The translations under genes were made by a program, and so were the position numbers. A stretch of DNA of 64,000 nucleotides from Paracoccus alcaliphilus (lineage in GTDB: Bacteria; Pseudomonadota; Alphaproteobacteria; Rhodobacterales; Rhodobacteraceae): NCBI RefSeq assembly GCF_028553725.1, contig NZ_CP067124.1, positions 2,738,001-2,802,000 of the forward strand. Reading direction: 5' to 3'. Below, one piece after another: positions 1 through 8,757 of the stretch. Under the pieces are notes generated by a model that had not been told where the DNA came from, did not search any database, and was given only the letters and a program-made list of their open reading frames with translations. The first letter of the stretch is position 1. The number at the start of each line of letters is the position of its first letter.

Positions 1-308
1 CCCAGCAGCACGATGCCGATGCCCACGCCCATGCCGGGCAGCGCCGTGTTCATCACCAGAATCATCAGCCCGGCGATGAAGGCCGCCATCGAGCCGACCG
101 ACAGATCCAGCCCTCCGGCAGTGATCACGAAGGTCATGCCCACCGCGATGATGCCGATGAAGGCCGAGCGGGCCAGCACGTTCGAAAGGTTGCTCCAGCC
201 CAGAAAGTTGGGGTTGAGCAGCGCCCCGATGATGAACAGAACGATCAGCGCCAGTATCGGCCCGATCACGGTCATTCGAAGGCGGAAGGGGGCCTTGGCG
301 GCGGTCAT
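1..308 (-). CDS. Sugar ABC transporter permease (RbsC/XylH type), partial
   Basis: Inner-membrane permease of a carbohydrate ABC importer; only the first 102 or so residues are inside the window, and the gene runs off the left edge. The start ATG at 308 overlaps the stop of the ATPase gene by 4 bases (ATGA), so the two are translationally coupled. A short basic N-terminus is followed by hydrophobic segments at about residues 13-32, 45-60 and 75-95. The motif GMTFVITAGGLDLSVGS is the highly conserved loop of the branched-chain/ribose-type permease family (BPD_transp_2), seen in RbsC, XylH and AraH. The substrate is inferred to be a pentose or related sugar because xylose isomerase lies upstream in the same operon. 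The periplasmic binding protein is not seen and may lie beyond the edge. Confidence 0.9.
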   Translation of the reverse strand, partial: MTAAKAPFRLRMTVIGPILALIVLFIIGALLNPNFLGWSNLSNVLARSAFIGIIAVGMTFVITAGGLDLSVGSMAAFIAGLMILVMNTALPGMGVGIGIVLL

Positions 309-1819
309 TGGGCGGTCTCCTGTTCGGGGCTGAGGGGGGCGACGCCCATGGCCAGCCGGACGATGGCGTCCTCGGTGGCGTCTGCGCCCAGCTCTCCGGT
401 GATGCGGCCGTGGCGCATGACCAGAATCCGGTCGGCCAGCCCGATCACCTCCTGCATTTCGGATGAGATGACGACGATGGCGCGGCCCTCGGCGGCAAGG
501 CGGCGGATGAAGTCATACATCTGCTGCTTGGTGCCGATATCGATGCCGCGCGTCGGTTCGTCGATGATGATGATTTGAGGATCGGCCAGCAATGTCTTGG
601 CGAACAACAGTTTCTGCTGGTTGCCGCCCGACAGGTTGCCGACCAGCGCGCCGCGATGGCCGCGAATGCCGAAATCGGCGATGGCCTGATCCAGCGCGGC
701 TTCCTCGGCTCGGCGGTCGATCAGCCCGCGGTCGAATTTCGCCAGCGCCTGAAGGGTCAGGTTCTCTCGCATGCCCTTGGTCAGCAGCAGGCCGCGGGTC
801 TTGCGATCCTCGGTCAGGTAACACATGCCGCGCGCCTGCGCCTGCCAAGGATGGTCGATGCGGACCGGCTGGCCGAATATCCTCACCTCTCCGGTCGCAG
901 GGCGCAGCCCGCAAAGCCCCTCGAACGTCTCGGTCCGGCCCGAGCCGATCAGCCCGGCCACGCCCAGAACCTCGCCCCGGCGCAGGGTAAAGCTGACATC
1001 CCGCGAATGGCCCGGCACCGACAGCCCGCTGACCTCCAGCGCCATATCGCCCGGCTGGCCCGTCTTGTCGGGGAACAGATCGGACATTTCGCGCCCGACC
1101 ATCGCCGTCGCCATGCCGTGCTGATTCATCCGGTCGGCGGCACCGGTCCAGACCACGCGCCCGTCGCGCATGATGGTCAGATCGTCGGCGATCTCTTCGA
1201 CCTCCTCCAGCTTGTGAGAGGTGAACAGCACCGCCGTTCCCGCCTCGCGCAGCGCCCGGACCTGCCGCAGCAGGATCGCGGTTTCGCTGCGGGTCAGCAC
1301 GGCGGTCGGTTCGTCCATGATCAGCACGCGGGTGTCGCGCAGCAGCGCCTTGGCGATCTCGACCATCTGCTTGTCGGAATTGGACAGGCTGGACACCACC
1401 CGATCGGGGGATACGCGACATTCCAGCCGCGCCAGCAATTCGCGGGTTCTGGCCCGCATCGCCGGTTTGTCCAGCAGCAGGCCGCGCTTCATTTCGCGGC
1501 CCAGAAAGATGTTCTGCTCGACCGTCAGCTGTTCGGCCAGATTGAACTCCTGATGAATCATCGAGATGCCGCGCGCCTCGGCCTCGCCCATCGAGGCAAA
1601 GCCGACCTGCGCCCCGTCCAGCAGCACATCGCCCGATGTGGGCGGCTGATAGCCGGCAAGGATCTTCATCATGGTGGATTTTCCGGCGCCATTCTCGCCG
1701 ATCAGCGCATGGACCCGACCGGGGCGCAGGGCGATATCGACGCCATGCAACACCTCGATCGGGCCGAAACTGCGGCTGACGTCGCGAAGGGCCAGAACCT
1801 CGGTCACAAGGTCACCCAT
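305..1819 (-). CDS. Sugar ABC transporter ATP-binding protein, double ABC domain (RbsA/XylG/MglA family)
   Basis: Cytoplasmic ATPase of a sugar importer, 504 residues, the usual length for this family with two fused nucleotide-binding domains. The first domain has Walker A GENGAGKST near residue 41 and Walker B LIMDEPTAVL near residue 166. The second has a degenerate Walker A (GLIGSGRTE, near 291), a signature LSGGNQQK and Walker B IIIIDEPTRGID. This asymmetry, with a weakened second Walker A, is normal for RbsA-like proteins. The start at 1819 overlaps the end of the dehydrogenase gene by 16 bases and has AGGA 6 bases ahead; a GTG at 1807 is an alternative. The 3' end overlaps the permease start. 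The sugar specificity cannot be read from the sequence. Confidence 0.93.
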   Translation of the reverse strand: MGDLVTEVLALRDVSRSFGPIEVLHGVDIALRPGRVHALIGENGAGKSTMMKILAGYQPPTSGDVLLDGAQVGFASMGEAEARGISMIHQEFNLAEQLTVEQNIFLGREMKRGLLLDKPAMRARTRELLARLECRVSPDRVVSSLSNSDKQMVEIAKALLRDTRVLIMDEPTAVLTRSETAILLRQVRALREAGTAVLFTSHKLEEVEEIADDLTIMRDGRVVWTGAADRMNQHGMATAMVGREMSDLFPDKTGQPGDMALEVSGLSVPGHSRDVSFTLRRGEVLGVAGLIGSGRTETFEGLCGLRPATGEVRIFGQPVRIDHPWQAQARGMCYLTEDRKTRGLLLTKGMRENLTLQALAKFDRGLIDRRAEEAALDQAIADFGIRGHRGALVGNLSGGNQQKLLFAKTLLADPQIIIIDEPTRGIDIGTKQQMYDFIRRLAAEGRAIVVISSEMQEVIGLADRILVMRHGRITGELGADATEDAIVRLAMGVAPLSPEQETAQ

Positions 1820-2946
1820 GCGGCATCCTGCGCCGATGAACGCACGCAGGCGTCGATGAAGCGCATGCCCGCCAGCCCGGCCTCCAGCCCCGGCAGCAGA
1901 TCCAGAACCGGATCGCGCTGCCCCGCCTGTGCCGCCCGGATCGCCTGCGCAGCCCCGGCATAGATATTGGCGAAGCCCTCGAGATAGCCCTCGGGGTGCC
2001 CGCCGGGGGTGCGGCTGACAGCATTCGCGGCGTCATTCGCGCCCGCGCCGCGCCGGGTCAGCAGGCGCTTGGGTTCGCCGAAGGGCGTGAACCACAGATA
2101 GTTCGGATCCTCCTGCGCCCATTCCAGCCCGCCCTTTTCGCCAAAGACACGCAGCCGCAGGCCGTTCTCGCAGCCCGGCGCGACCTGCGAACACCACAGC
2201 ATCCCGCGCGCGCCACCCTGAAACCGCAGCAGGATATGGGCGTTGTCATCGACCCGCCGCCCCGGAACAAAGGATTGCAGATCGGCGGACAGTTTTTCGA
2301 CCGCCAGCCCGGTCACGAAACAGGCAAGGTTATGGGCATGGCTGCCGATATCCCCGACAGAGCCGCCCGCGCCCGAGCGTTCCGGATCGGTGCGCCATTC
2401 GGCCTGCTTGTTGGTGCCGGTCGTCTCGGCGGCCTCGGTCAGCCAGTCCTGCGGATATTCGACCTGCACCACCCGGATCCCACCCAGATCGCCGGATGCG
2501 ATCATGTCCCGCGCCTGCCGGATCATCGGATAGCCGGTATAGTTATGCGTCAGGATGAACAGCGCATCGGATGCCTTGATCGCGGCCGCCAGTGCCTCGG
2601 TCTGTGCCATGGTCGCGGTCAGAGGCTTGTCGCAGATCACATGGATGCGGCGTTTCAGAAACGCCGCCGCCGCGGGTCCGTGAACGTGGTTGGGCGTAAC
2701 GATGGCCACGGCTTCGATCCCGTCGGGGCGCTCGGATTCAACCTCGGCCATCTCCTCGAACGAGCCATAGCAGCGAGCCGGGTCCAGCCCCAATGCCTCG
2801 CCGCTGTCGCGCGATTTTTCCGGGGTCGAGGACAGCGCCCCGGCCACCAGCTCGAACTCTCCGTCGATACGGGCGGCGATGCGGTGGACCGCGCCGATAA
2901 AGGCATCCTTGCCGCCGCCGACCATGCCCAGCCTGATACGCGCCAT
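1804..2946 (-). CDS. Gfo/Idh/MocA family NAD(P)-dependent oxidoreductase
   Basis: Predicted sugar or cyclitol dehydrogenase, 380 residues, typical length. A Rossmann fold opens the protein (IRLGMVGGGKDAFIGAVHR, residues 3-21), followed by the family's TPNHVH segment and CDKPLT (usually EKP), with the catalytic-region pattern DIGSHAHNLACF in the C-terminal domain where the His of G-x-H is expected. The ATG at 2946 overlaps the stop of the upstream gene (ATGA); a GTG immediately before it is in frame but adds only one residue. Gene pairs of a TIM-barrel isomerase and a Gfo/Idh enzyme are common in catabolism of inositols, 3-keto-glycosides and anhydrosugars; which applies here is not decided by the sequence. 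Confidence 0.9.
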   Translation of the reverse strand: MARIRLGMVGGGKDAFIGAVHRIAARIDGEFELVAGALSSTPEKSRDSGEALGLDPARCYGSFEEMAEVESERPDGIEAVAIVTPNHVHGPAAAAFLKRRIHVICDKPLTATMAQTEALAAAIKASDALFILTHNYTGYPMIRQARDMIASGDLGGIRVVQVEYPQDWLTEAAETTGTNKQAEWRTDPERSGAGGSVGDIGSHAHNLACFVTGLAVEKLSADLQSFVPGRRVDDNAHILLRFQGGARGMLWCSQVAPGCENGLRLRVFGEKGGLEWAQEDPNYLWFTPFGEPKRLLTRRGAGANDAANAVSRTPGGHPEGYLEGFANIYAGAAQAIRAAQAGQRDPVLDLLPGLEAGLAGMRFIDACVRSSAQDAAWVTL

Positions 2947-4001
2947 CACGAAATCCCCAGCATACGGCGGTTCGCGGCATCATCGGTGCCGCCATCCGCG
3001 AAATCGTCAAAGGCCCTTTCGGTCACCCGGATGATATGCTGCCGCACGAATTCCGCGCCTTCGCGGGCGCCGTCCTCGGGGTGCTTCAGGCAGCATTCCC
3101 ATTCGACCACCGCCCAGCCGTCGAAGTCATTGGCGGTCATTTTGGCAAAGACCGCGCCGAAATCCACCTGCCCGTCACCAAGGCTGCGGAACCGCCCCGC
3201 CCGGTTCACCCAGGGCTGGAACCCGCCATAGACGCCCTTGCGCCCTGTCGGGTTGAACTCGGCATCCTTGACGTGGAACATCCGGATCCGGTCGCGATAG
3301 ATGTCGATATTATCCAGATAATCAAGGCATTGCAGGACATAATGCGACGGATCATACAGCATGTTGGCGCGGGCGTGATTGCCGGTGCGTTCCAGAAACA
3401 TCTCATAGCTGTCGCCGTCGTGCAGATCCTCGCCCGGATGGATCTCATAGCAGATATCGACGCCGCATTCCTCGGCATGATCAAGAAGCGGGGTCCAGCG
3501 GCGGGCCAGTTCGTCGAAGGCGGCCTCGACCAGCCCCGCCGGACGCTGCGGCCAGGGATAGACGAAGGGCCATGCCAGCGCGCCGGAAAAGCTGGCCATC
3601 GCGGTCAGGCCCATATGGCGGCTGGCGGTCAGCGCCTTGCGGACCTGATCGACCGCCCATTCCTGCCGCGCGCGGGGATTGCCGCGCATGTCCGGCACGG
3701 TGAAGCCCTCGAACGCCTCGTCATAGGCGGGATGGACGGCGACAAGCTGGCCTTGCAGATGGGTTGACAGCTCGGTCACCTCGACGCCGTTCTCTGCCGC
3801 AACGCCCTTGAATTCGTCGCAGTAATCGCGGCTGTCGGCGGCGCGGGCCAGGTCGATCAGCCGTCCGTCCCAACTGGGCACCTGCACCCCCCGATAGCCG
3901 CAATCAGCGGCCCATTTCGTGATGCTGTCCCATGAATTGAACGGCGCCTCGTCGCCGGCGAATTGCGCCAGAAACAGCGCCGGTCCCTTGATGGTTTTCA
4001 T
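2946..4001 (-). CDS. Sugar phosphate isomerase/epimerase family (TIM barrel, AP endonuclease 2-like)
   Basis: Cytoplasmic TIM-barrel enzyme of 351 residues, of the xylose isomerase-like/IolE-IolI superfamily. Metal-binding pattern residues expected in this fold are visible: Glu in DICYEIHPGED, Asp-x-x-His in LYDPSHYVLQ, His in RMFHVKDAEF, and Glu in WAVVEWECCL near the C-terminus. The protein acts on a sugar, keto-sugar or inosose; the exact substrate is not recognisable. It starts 12 bases after the xylose isomerase stop and overlaps the dehydrogenase gene, so it is an internal cistron of the catabolic operon. Confidence 0.87.
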   Translation of the reverse strand: MKTIKGPALFLAQFAGDEAPFNSWDSITKWAADCGYRGVQVPSWDGRLIDLARAADSRDYCDEFKGVAAENGVEVTELSTHLQGQLVAVHPAYDEAFEGFTVPDMRGNPRARQEWAVDQVRKALTASRHMGLTAMASFSGALAWPFVYPWPQRPAGLVEAAFDELARRWTPLLDHAEECGVDICYEIHPGEDLHDGDSYEMFLERTGNHARANMLYDPSHYVLQCLDYLDNIDIYRDRIRMFHVKDAEFNPTGRKGVYGGFQPWVNRAGRFRSLGDGQVDFGAVFAKMTANDFDGWAVVEWECCLKHPEDGAREGAEFVRQHIIRVTERAFDDFADGGTDDAANRRMLGIS

Positions 4002-4013
4002 CCCGTTCCCCCC

Positions 4014-5318
4014 TCAGACATAGCGGTTGACCAGATTTTCCAGAATTTCCTGCCGCCCCGATACCGGCTGCGGGTCCAGCCCGTCCGCCACCGCCCGGTC
4101 GGCAATGCCTTCCAGCGTGGCGCCCTCGGCCAGCATGGCCTGCGCCTCGGGGTGGTTCCAGCCGGCGTAACGGTCGCGGCGGGCGGCCTCGAGCCGGTCA
4201 TCTTCCAGCATCTTCGCCGCCGCCTTCAGCCCGCGCGCGCAGACATCCATCGCGCCGGCATGGGCCATCACCAGATCCTCGGGCTCCAGCGACTGGCGGC
4301 GCAGCTTGCTGTCGAAATTGGTGCCGCCGGTGGTAAAGCCGCCCGCCTTGAGGATCTCGTAATAGGCCAGCGCGGTTTCCGGCACGTTGTTCGGGAACTG
4401 GTCGGTATCCCAGCCGGACTGGTAATCGTTGCGGTTCATGTCGATGGAGCCGAGGATGCCCAGTTCCCGCGCCAGCGCCAGTTCGTGTTCAAAGCTGTGA
4501 CCGGCAAGGATCGCGTGGCCCTGCTCGATATTCAGCTTCACCTCGTTTTCCAGACCATAGCGGCGCAGGAAACCGTACACCGTCGCCACGTCGTAATCAT
4601 ATTGATGCTTGGTCGGTTCCTGTGGCTTCGGCTCGATCAGGATGGTGCCCTTGAAGCCGATCTTGTGCTTGTAATCGACCACCAGCGACAGGAAGCGGCC
4701 CATATGGTCCAGTTCCTGCCCCAGATCGGTGTTCAGCAGCGTCTCATAGCCCTCGCGCCCGCCCCAGAGGACATAGTTCTGACCGCCCAGCCGATGGGTC
4801 ACGTCGATGCAGTCGCGCACGGTGGCGGCGGCATAGGCAAAGACATCGGGGTCAGGATTGGTCGCGGCCCCGGCCATATAGCGGCGGTTGCTGAACAGGT
4901 TGGCGGTGCCCCACAACAGGCGCGGCCCGCCCTCGGCCATCTTTGCCTCGAATATGTCGGCGATGCGGTTCAGCCGGTCGCGGCTTTCCGTCAGGCTGCC
5001 GCCTTCGGGGCGCACGTCATGGTCGTGAAAGCAGAAGAACGGCGCGCCGAGGATGCGGAAGAAGTCGAAAGCGGCTTCGGCGCGGGCTTCGGCCAGTTCC
5101 ATCGTGTCGGCGGGAAACCATGGGCGGTCGAAGGTGCGCCCGCCGAAGGGGTCGCCACCTTCCCAGCCGAAACTGTGCCAATAGGCGACGGCAAAGCGCA
5201 GATGATCCTCCATCCGCTTGCCCATCACCACCTCGTCGCGGTCGTAATGGCGCAAGGCCGGGCCTTCGGCATCGGGATCATAGGCAAGGGGTTGGACGGG
5301 TCCGAAATATCCGCTCAT
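4014..5318 (-). CDS. xylA: Xylose isomerase
   Basis: Converts D-xylose to D-xylulose; 434 residues, the standard class II length. The catalytic His-Asp motif is present as [13 protein letters not shown] (about residues 98-110), the metal ligands appear in [20 protein letters not shown], and [19 protein letters not shown] and [20 protein letters not shown] match conserved XylA blocks. The start ATG at 5318 overlaps the stop of the lacI-type gene by 4 bases, so repressor and isomerase share one message. A xylulokinase is not seen in the window. The downstream genes are not the usual xylFGH-xylB set, so XylA may work here on a sugar released by the two other enzymes; that part is inference. Confidence 0.96.
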   Translation of the reverse strand: MSGYFGPVQPLAYDPDAEGPALRHYDRDEVVMGKRMEDHLRFAVAYWHSFGWEGGDPFGGRTFDRPWFPADTMELAEARAEAAFDFFRILGAPFFCFHDHDVRPEGGSLTESRDRLNRIADIFEAKMAEGGPRLLWGTANLFSNRRYMAGAATNPDPDVFAYAAATVRDCIDVTHRLGGQNYVLWGGREGYETLLNTDLGQELDHMGRFLSLVVDYKHKIGFKGTILIEPKPQEPTKHQYDYDVATVYGFLRRYGLENEVKLNIEQGHAILAGHSFEHELALARELGILGSIDMNRNDYQSGWDTDQFPNNVPETALAYYEILKAGGFTTGGTNFDSKLRRQSLEPEDLVMAHAGAMDVCARGLKAAAKMLEDDRLEAARRDRYAGWNHPEAQAMLAEGATLEGIADRAVADGLDPQPVSGRQEILENLVNRYV

Positions 5319-6355
5319 GCAATCTCTCCGTTCCCGGCGGCGCCGGGCAGGTTGTCTTTCAGGAAAATGGTTGGTGTGATGTCGGTGGGCGGCGGCTCGA
5401 CCCCGTCGGCGATGGCCCGCATGGCGTCCAGCGCGCGGGCGATTTCCTCGGCGGGTTTCTGGTCGATCACCACATCGATCAGATCGGCCTCCAGCGCGGC
5501 GCTGGTATGCGGGGTCAGGTCGTGCAGCACGACAAAGGGACGCGCCCCACCCGCCTGCCGCAGCAGATCGATCAGCGCCCGGTTGCCCGCCCCGATGGAA
5601 TAGATGCCCGAGATCGCCGCATCCTGCGTCAGCGCCCGGCCCAGCCGGGACAGCATCAGTTCGGGCCGGTCCTGCACCTCGATCGGCGGCAGCAGGGTTA
5701 GTTGCGCACCCCTCAGCACTTCGGTCACGCCCTCCAGCCGGTCGCGATGGTCGCGCACGCCAAGCGATCCCAGCACCGGCAGGATGCGCCCCGCGCCGCG
5801 ATTATGGGCCAACCGCAGCAGCCTGCCCGCAGTCCGTCCGGCCACGATATTGTTGATGCCGACATAGATCCGGCGCGCCTCGGCCGCGGTGTCCGAAACC
5901 AGCGTCACCACCGGAATGCCCATCCCCGCCAGCCGTGCCACGGCATCGTTGAGATCATCGGAATCGACGCCGACGATGGCCACGCAATCGCAGTCGTCAG
6001 CCTCGATCTGCCGCAATTCCCCGGCCAGCGTCGCGGCGTCCAGCACAGGCACCTGCCGCAGCGAGATCACCACACGTTCGGCGGCGCGGCGGTCCCTCTC
6101 ATCCTCCAGCGCCTGCCGCAGAACCGAGAAAAAGCCGTGATCGCCCTGCGGAAGATAGAAGCGGAAACGGTAATTGCGCCGCCGCGACAGGTTCGCCGCA
6201 TGGATGTCGCGCTTATAGCCCAGATCCTCGATGGCCTGCAAAACGCGCCGGACCGACTTGTCAGCCACGCCGCCACGTTCGTTCAGCACGCGGTCCGCAG
6301 TCGAATAGCTTACGCCAGCCGCCCGCGCCACATCATGCAGCGTTGGTATCCGCAT
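5315..6355 (-). CDS. LacI family transcriptional regulator
   Basis: DNA-binding repressor, 346 residues. The N-terminal helix-turn-helix is clear: [20 protein letters not shown] followed by RVLNERGG, the LacI hinge-proximal pattern. The rest is a periplasmic-binding-protein-like sensor domain (type 1), with the conserved [22 protein letters not shown] and [14 protein letters not shown] regions. The ATG at 6355 is chosen over an upstream in-frame start at 6430 because it has GGAGGAG 8 bases ahead and because the upstream extension would cover the operator. The gene is the first of the catabolic operon and a long inverted repeat lies directly upstream, which indicates autoregulation and control of xylA and the transporter. 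Confidence 0.92.
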   Translation of the reverse strand: MRIPTLHDVARAAGVSYSTADRVLNERGGVADKSVRRVLQAIEDLGYKRDIHAANLSRRRNYRFRFYLPQGDHGFFSVLRQALEDERDRRAAERVVISLRQVPVLDAATLAGELRQIEADDCDCVAIVGVDSDDLNDAVARLAGMGIPVVTLVSDTAAEARRIYVGINNIVAGRTAGRLLRLAHNRGAGRILPVLGSLGVRDHRDRLEGVTEVLRGAQLTLLPPIEVQDRPELMLSRLGRALTQDAAISGIYSIGAGNRALIDLLRQAGGARPFVVLHDLTPHTSAALEADLIDVVIDQKPAEEIARALDAMRAIADGVEPPPTDITPTIFLKDNLPGAAGNGEIA

Positions 6356-6390
6356 CCCCGATTCTCCTCCGACATCCAGCATTGGGGATA

Positions 6391-6431
6391 TTTGACAGAC
6401 GTCAATCATTTTTTGACCGACGTCTGTCAAA
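6391..6431. promoter_or_regulatory. Probable LacI-type operator (13-bp inverted repeat)
   Basis: TTTGACAGACGTC at 6391-6403 is repeated in inverted orientation as GACGTCTGTCAAA at 6419-6431, with a 15-base spacer. Each half also contains its own dyad: TTGAC-agac-GTCAA on the left and TTGAC-cgacgtct-GTCAA on the right. It lies 36 bases upstream of the repressor start and is the natural candidate for the repressor's own binding site. Confidence 0.75.
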
Positions 6432-6666
6432 ACACGCCGAACGGCACGGTAATCATTAAAATCTCAAGTATTTTCACGCGGCACCCCCGCGCTTGACGGC
6501 TTTGGCCCCCGATCCTAATCTGATCGCGGCTGATGCTGCCTGCCGCTCGCGCCCGCAAGGTGATGGTGAAAGCATCGTTCGCCTTTGATATGGACATTCA
6601 TCCCCACGGCGTTCCCTCGGCAACCGCGAGCCCCCGACCAGATCGCGCCGTAACCGGAGAATGACC

Positions 6667-7230
6667 ATGGTCACCATCGACCAGGCCAAGGCAATGGCCA
6701 AACACCTGCGCAACCAACTGGCGGCAGAGGATATCCCACGATCTCACTCCGCCTGCCTTGAAATCACCGCCCGGCAACTGGGTTTCCGCGACTGGAACAC
6801 GGCTGCGGCGCAACTGCCCGAGACCGGCACCGGGCCGTCATTCACCCGCGCCATCCCCATCCTGCGGATCTTCGACGAAGCCAAGGCCCGCGAATTCTAT
6901 CTGGATTTTCTAGGCTTTACCGTCGAATTCGAACATCGTTTCGGCACGGGAATGCCGCTTTACATGGGCGTCATACGGGCCGGACTGATCCTGCATCTGT
7001 CGGCCCATCATGGCGATGCCACCCCCGGCTCGACCGTCTTTGTGCCGATGACCGGGATCAAGGGCTTCCATCGCGAACTGCTGGATACGCATTACGGCTA
7101 TAACCGCCCCGGTCTGGAACGGGCGCCATGGGGGCAGCAGGTCGAGGTCCATGACCCCTTCGGCAACCGCATCCGCTTTTGCGAATACCACATCGGGGAC
7201 GAGGCCCCGGATGCCGCAAAAGGGGGATGA
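6667..7230 (+). CDS. Glyoxalase/bleomycin-resistance superfamily protein
   Basis: 187-residue protein of the vicinal-oxygen-chelate fold. An N-terminal helical segment of about 55 residues (IDQAKAMAKHLR onwards, with SACLEITARQLGFRDWNTA) matches the extra domain found in a subset of glyoxalase-related proteins; the rest contains IFDEAKAREFYLDFLGF, LILHLSAHHGD and VEVHDPFGNRIRFCEY, the usual paired beta-alpha-beta-beta-beta strands. The start at 6667 has GGAG 7 bases ahead, better than the in-frame ATG at 6661. Substrate unknown; candidates are antibiotic sequestration or aldehyde detoxification. Its stop is followed after 31 bases by the attenuator leader of the next gene. Confidence 0.85.
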   Translation: MVTIDQAKAMAKHLRNQLAAEDIPRSHSACLEITARQLGFRDWNTAAAQLPETGTGPSFTRAIPILRIFDEAKAREFYLDFLGFTVEFEHRFGTGMPLYMGVIRAGLILHLSAHHGDATPGSTVFVPMTGIKGFHRELLDTHYGYNRPGLERAPWGQQVEVHDPFGNRIRFCEYHIGDEAPDAAKGG

Positions 7231-7261
7231 CAAGCCGCTGCACGGCCGTTATCAAGAGTGC

Positions 7262-7336
7262 ATGTCGCAACAGATCGCCCTCGCCTGCTCGTTTTATTGG
7301 TTCCGCTGTACCCAGCGGACACGGGCTGCCGTCTAG
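7262..7336 (+). CDS. Attenuator leader peptide with Phe-Tyr-Trp-Phe codons
   Basis: A 24-codon reading frame, MSQQIALACSFYWFRCTQRT and four more residues, ending in TAG at 7334. AAGAG lies 5 bases before the ATG. Codons 11-14 are Phe, Tyr, Trp, Phe in a row, the three end products of the pathway opened by the DAHP synthase downstream. The peptide overlaps the first hairpin of the attenuator, exactly where a ribosome stalled on aromatic codons would change RNA folding. It is far too short for a functional enzyme, and its content is hard to explain except as a sensor. Confidence 0.85.
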   Translation: MSQQIALACSFYWFRCTQRTRAAV

Positions 7337-7389
7337 CGTTCCGACGCGACACCACCCCCGAAGCCGCTGGTCCGACCGGCGGCTTTTTT
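7303..7389 (+). promoter_or_regulatory. Transcription attenuator of the DAHP synthase gene
   Basis: Four strands can be drawn. Strand 1 CCGCTG (7303-7308) pairs with strand 2 CAGCGG (7313-7318) over a 4-base loop. Strand 2 can instead pair with CCGCTG at 7364-7369 (strand 3), which would remove the terminator. Strands 3 and 4, GCCGCTGGT (7363-7371) and ACCGGCGGC (7375-7383), form a hairpin followed by TTTTTT: an intrinsic terminator. Strands 1 and 3 have the same sequence, which is the expected design of a ribosome-mediated attenuator. The leader peptide's aromatic codons end just inside strand 1. Confidence 0.85.
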
Positions 7390-7433
7390 GTTTTCAGCGC
7401 ATCCGGTCCGACCTTCCAGCAAGAGAAAGACCC

Positions 7434-8498
7434 ATGCCGATCCAAACCGAAAACCTGCATATCGACGCGCTGCGCCTGCTGCCTGCGCCTGCCGATCTTG
7501 CCACCCTGCTGCCCCGCGATCAGGCGATTTCGCGCACCGTATCGGACAGCCGTGCCGCGATCCGCGCGATCCTGTCGGGTGCCGACCACCGCCTGCTGGT
7601 CATCGTCGGGCCCTGCTCGATCCACGACCCCGATGCCGCACTGGATTACGCGGCGCATCTGGCCCGCGAACGCCACCGGCTTTCCGACCGGCTGGAGATC
7701 GTGATGCGGACCTATTTCGAAAAGCCGCGCACGACGGTCGGCTGGAAGGGGCTGATCAACGACCCGCATCTGGACGGCTCGGACCGGATCGAGGACGGAT
7801 TGCCCGCCGCCCGCCGCCTGCTGCTGGAGATCAACCGGCTGGGCCTGCCCACCGCGACCGAGTTCCTCGACCCGATCCTGCCGCAATATTTCGCCGATCT
7901 GATCGCATGGGGCGCCATCGGCGCGCGCACGACCGAAAGCCAGATCCACCGGCAGCTTGCCTCGGGCCTGTCCTGCCCGGTCGGTTTCAAGAACGGCACC
8001 GATGGTGGCGTGCAGGTGGCGCTGGATGCGATCCGCTCGGCCGCGGGGGCGCACAGTTTCCCGGCGATCACCGCCGAAGGCCGCGCCGCCATCGCCAGCA
8101 CGACCGGCAACCACGCCTGTCATCTGGTCCTGCGCGGCGGCCATGACGGACCGAATTACAGCCCCGCCCATATCGAAAGCATCTCCCTTGCCGCCGCGCA
8201 GACCGGAATCGATCCGGGCATCGTCATCGACGCCAGCCACGCCAACAGCGGCAAGGATCCCGCCCGCCAGCCCGCGGTGATCGCCGATATCGCCACGCGA
8301 ATCAGCGCGGGCGAGAACCGCATCCGTGGCGTGATGCTGGAAAGCAATCTGGTCGCCGGTCGTCAGGACCCGGTTGCCGGCCAGCCGCCGATTTATGGCC
8401 AAAGCATCACCGACGGCTGTCTTGGCTGGGACGACACGCAGGCGCTGCTGCGCCGGTTGGCCGAGGTCGCGCAATCGCGACAGCCACTGGCCGCATGA
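7434..8498 (+). CDS. 3-deoxy-7-phosphoheptulonate (DAHP) synthase, class I (AroF/AroG/AroH type)
   Basis: Condenses phosphoenolpyruvate and erythrose 4-phosphate, the first step of the shikimate pathway. 354 residues, the E. coli AroG length. Family motifs in order: LLVIVGPCSIHD, TYFEKPRTTVGWKGLINDP, LPTATEFLDPILPQYF, WGAIGARTTESQIHRQLASG, VGFKNGTDGG, CHLVLRGGHDGPNY and IVIDASHANSGKD. The ATG at 7434 follows AAGAGAAAG; longer in-frame extensions would run through the attenuator and are rejected. Regulation is by the upstream attenuator. Which of aroF, aroG or aroH it matches best cannot be decided by eye, so no symbol is given. Confidence 0.95.
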   Translation: MPIQTENLHIDALRLLPAPADLATLLPRDQAISRTVSDSRAAIRAILSGADHRLLVIVGPCSIHDPDAALDYAAHLARERHRLSDRLEIVMRTYFEKPRTTVGWKGLINDPHLDGSDRIEDGLPAARRLLLEINRLGLPTATEFLDPILPQYFADLIAWGAIGARTTESQIHRQLASGLSCPVGFKNGTDGGVQVALDAIRSAAGAHSFPAITAEGRAAIASTTGNHACHLVLRGGHDGPNYSPAHIESISLAAAQTGIDPGIVIDASHANSGKDPARQPAVIADIATRISAGENRIRGVMLESNLVAGRQDPVAGQPPIYGQSITDGCLGWDDTQALLRRLAEVAQSRQPLAA

Positions 8499-8508
8499 CA
8501 TCCGCGAC

Positions 8509-8538
8509 GCCGGGGCAGGTCAAAAGCCCTGCCCCGGC
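8509..8538 (+). terminator. Hairpin after the DAHP synthase gene
   Basis: GCCGGGGCAGG at 8509-8519 pairs with CCTGCCCCGGC at 8528-8538 over a short AT-rich loop. It starts 11 bases after the stop codon. There is no T-run on the plus strand, so it may terminate weakly or protect the 3' end. Confidence 0.55.
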
Positions 8539-8757
8539 TGCGCGCTCCGCCCCCCGAAGGGGTGATCCGACACCGGTGGCGAAACCCGCCGAAGGCTTGC
8601 AGAGGCAATATTGCCGTCCGCGATGATCTGTGCTATCGGTCCTTCCGCTACGTCTATTCTAATCGCACCTGTCTCCTATCTGGCTTCAGTCTGCTACTCG
8701 AACTGACCGGCCGGGCCGCTGCGCAGTGTGGGCGGTGCAACTGAAGGAGACATCACG

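Noticed and set aside
575..1963. Long open frame on the plus strand opposite the ABC ATPase
   Set aside because: It lies fully antisense to a gene with complete ABC motifs; long antisense frames are expected in GC-rich DNA, and its amino-acid mix has no recognisable domain.
3963..5603. 546-codon plus-strand frame opposite xylose isomerase
   Set aside because: Antisense to xylA, which has all catalytic motifs; the frame has no domain and no start signal.
7179..7433. N-terminal extension of DAHP synthase
   Set aside because: The in-frame extension translates the attenuator and has no family match; the ATG at 7434 gives the standard length.
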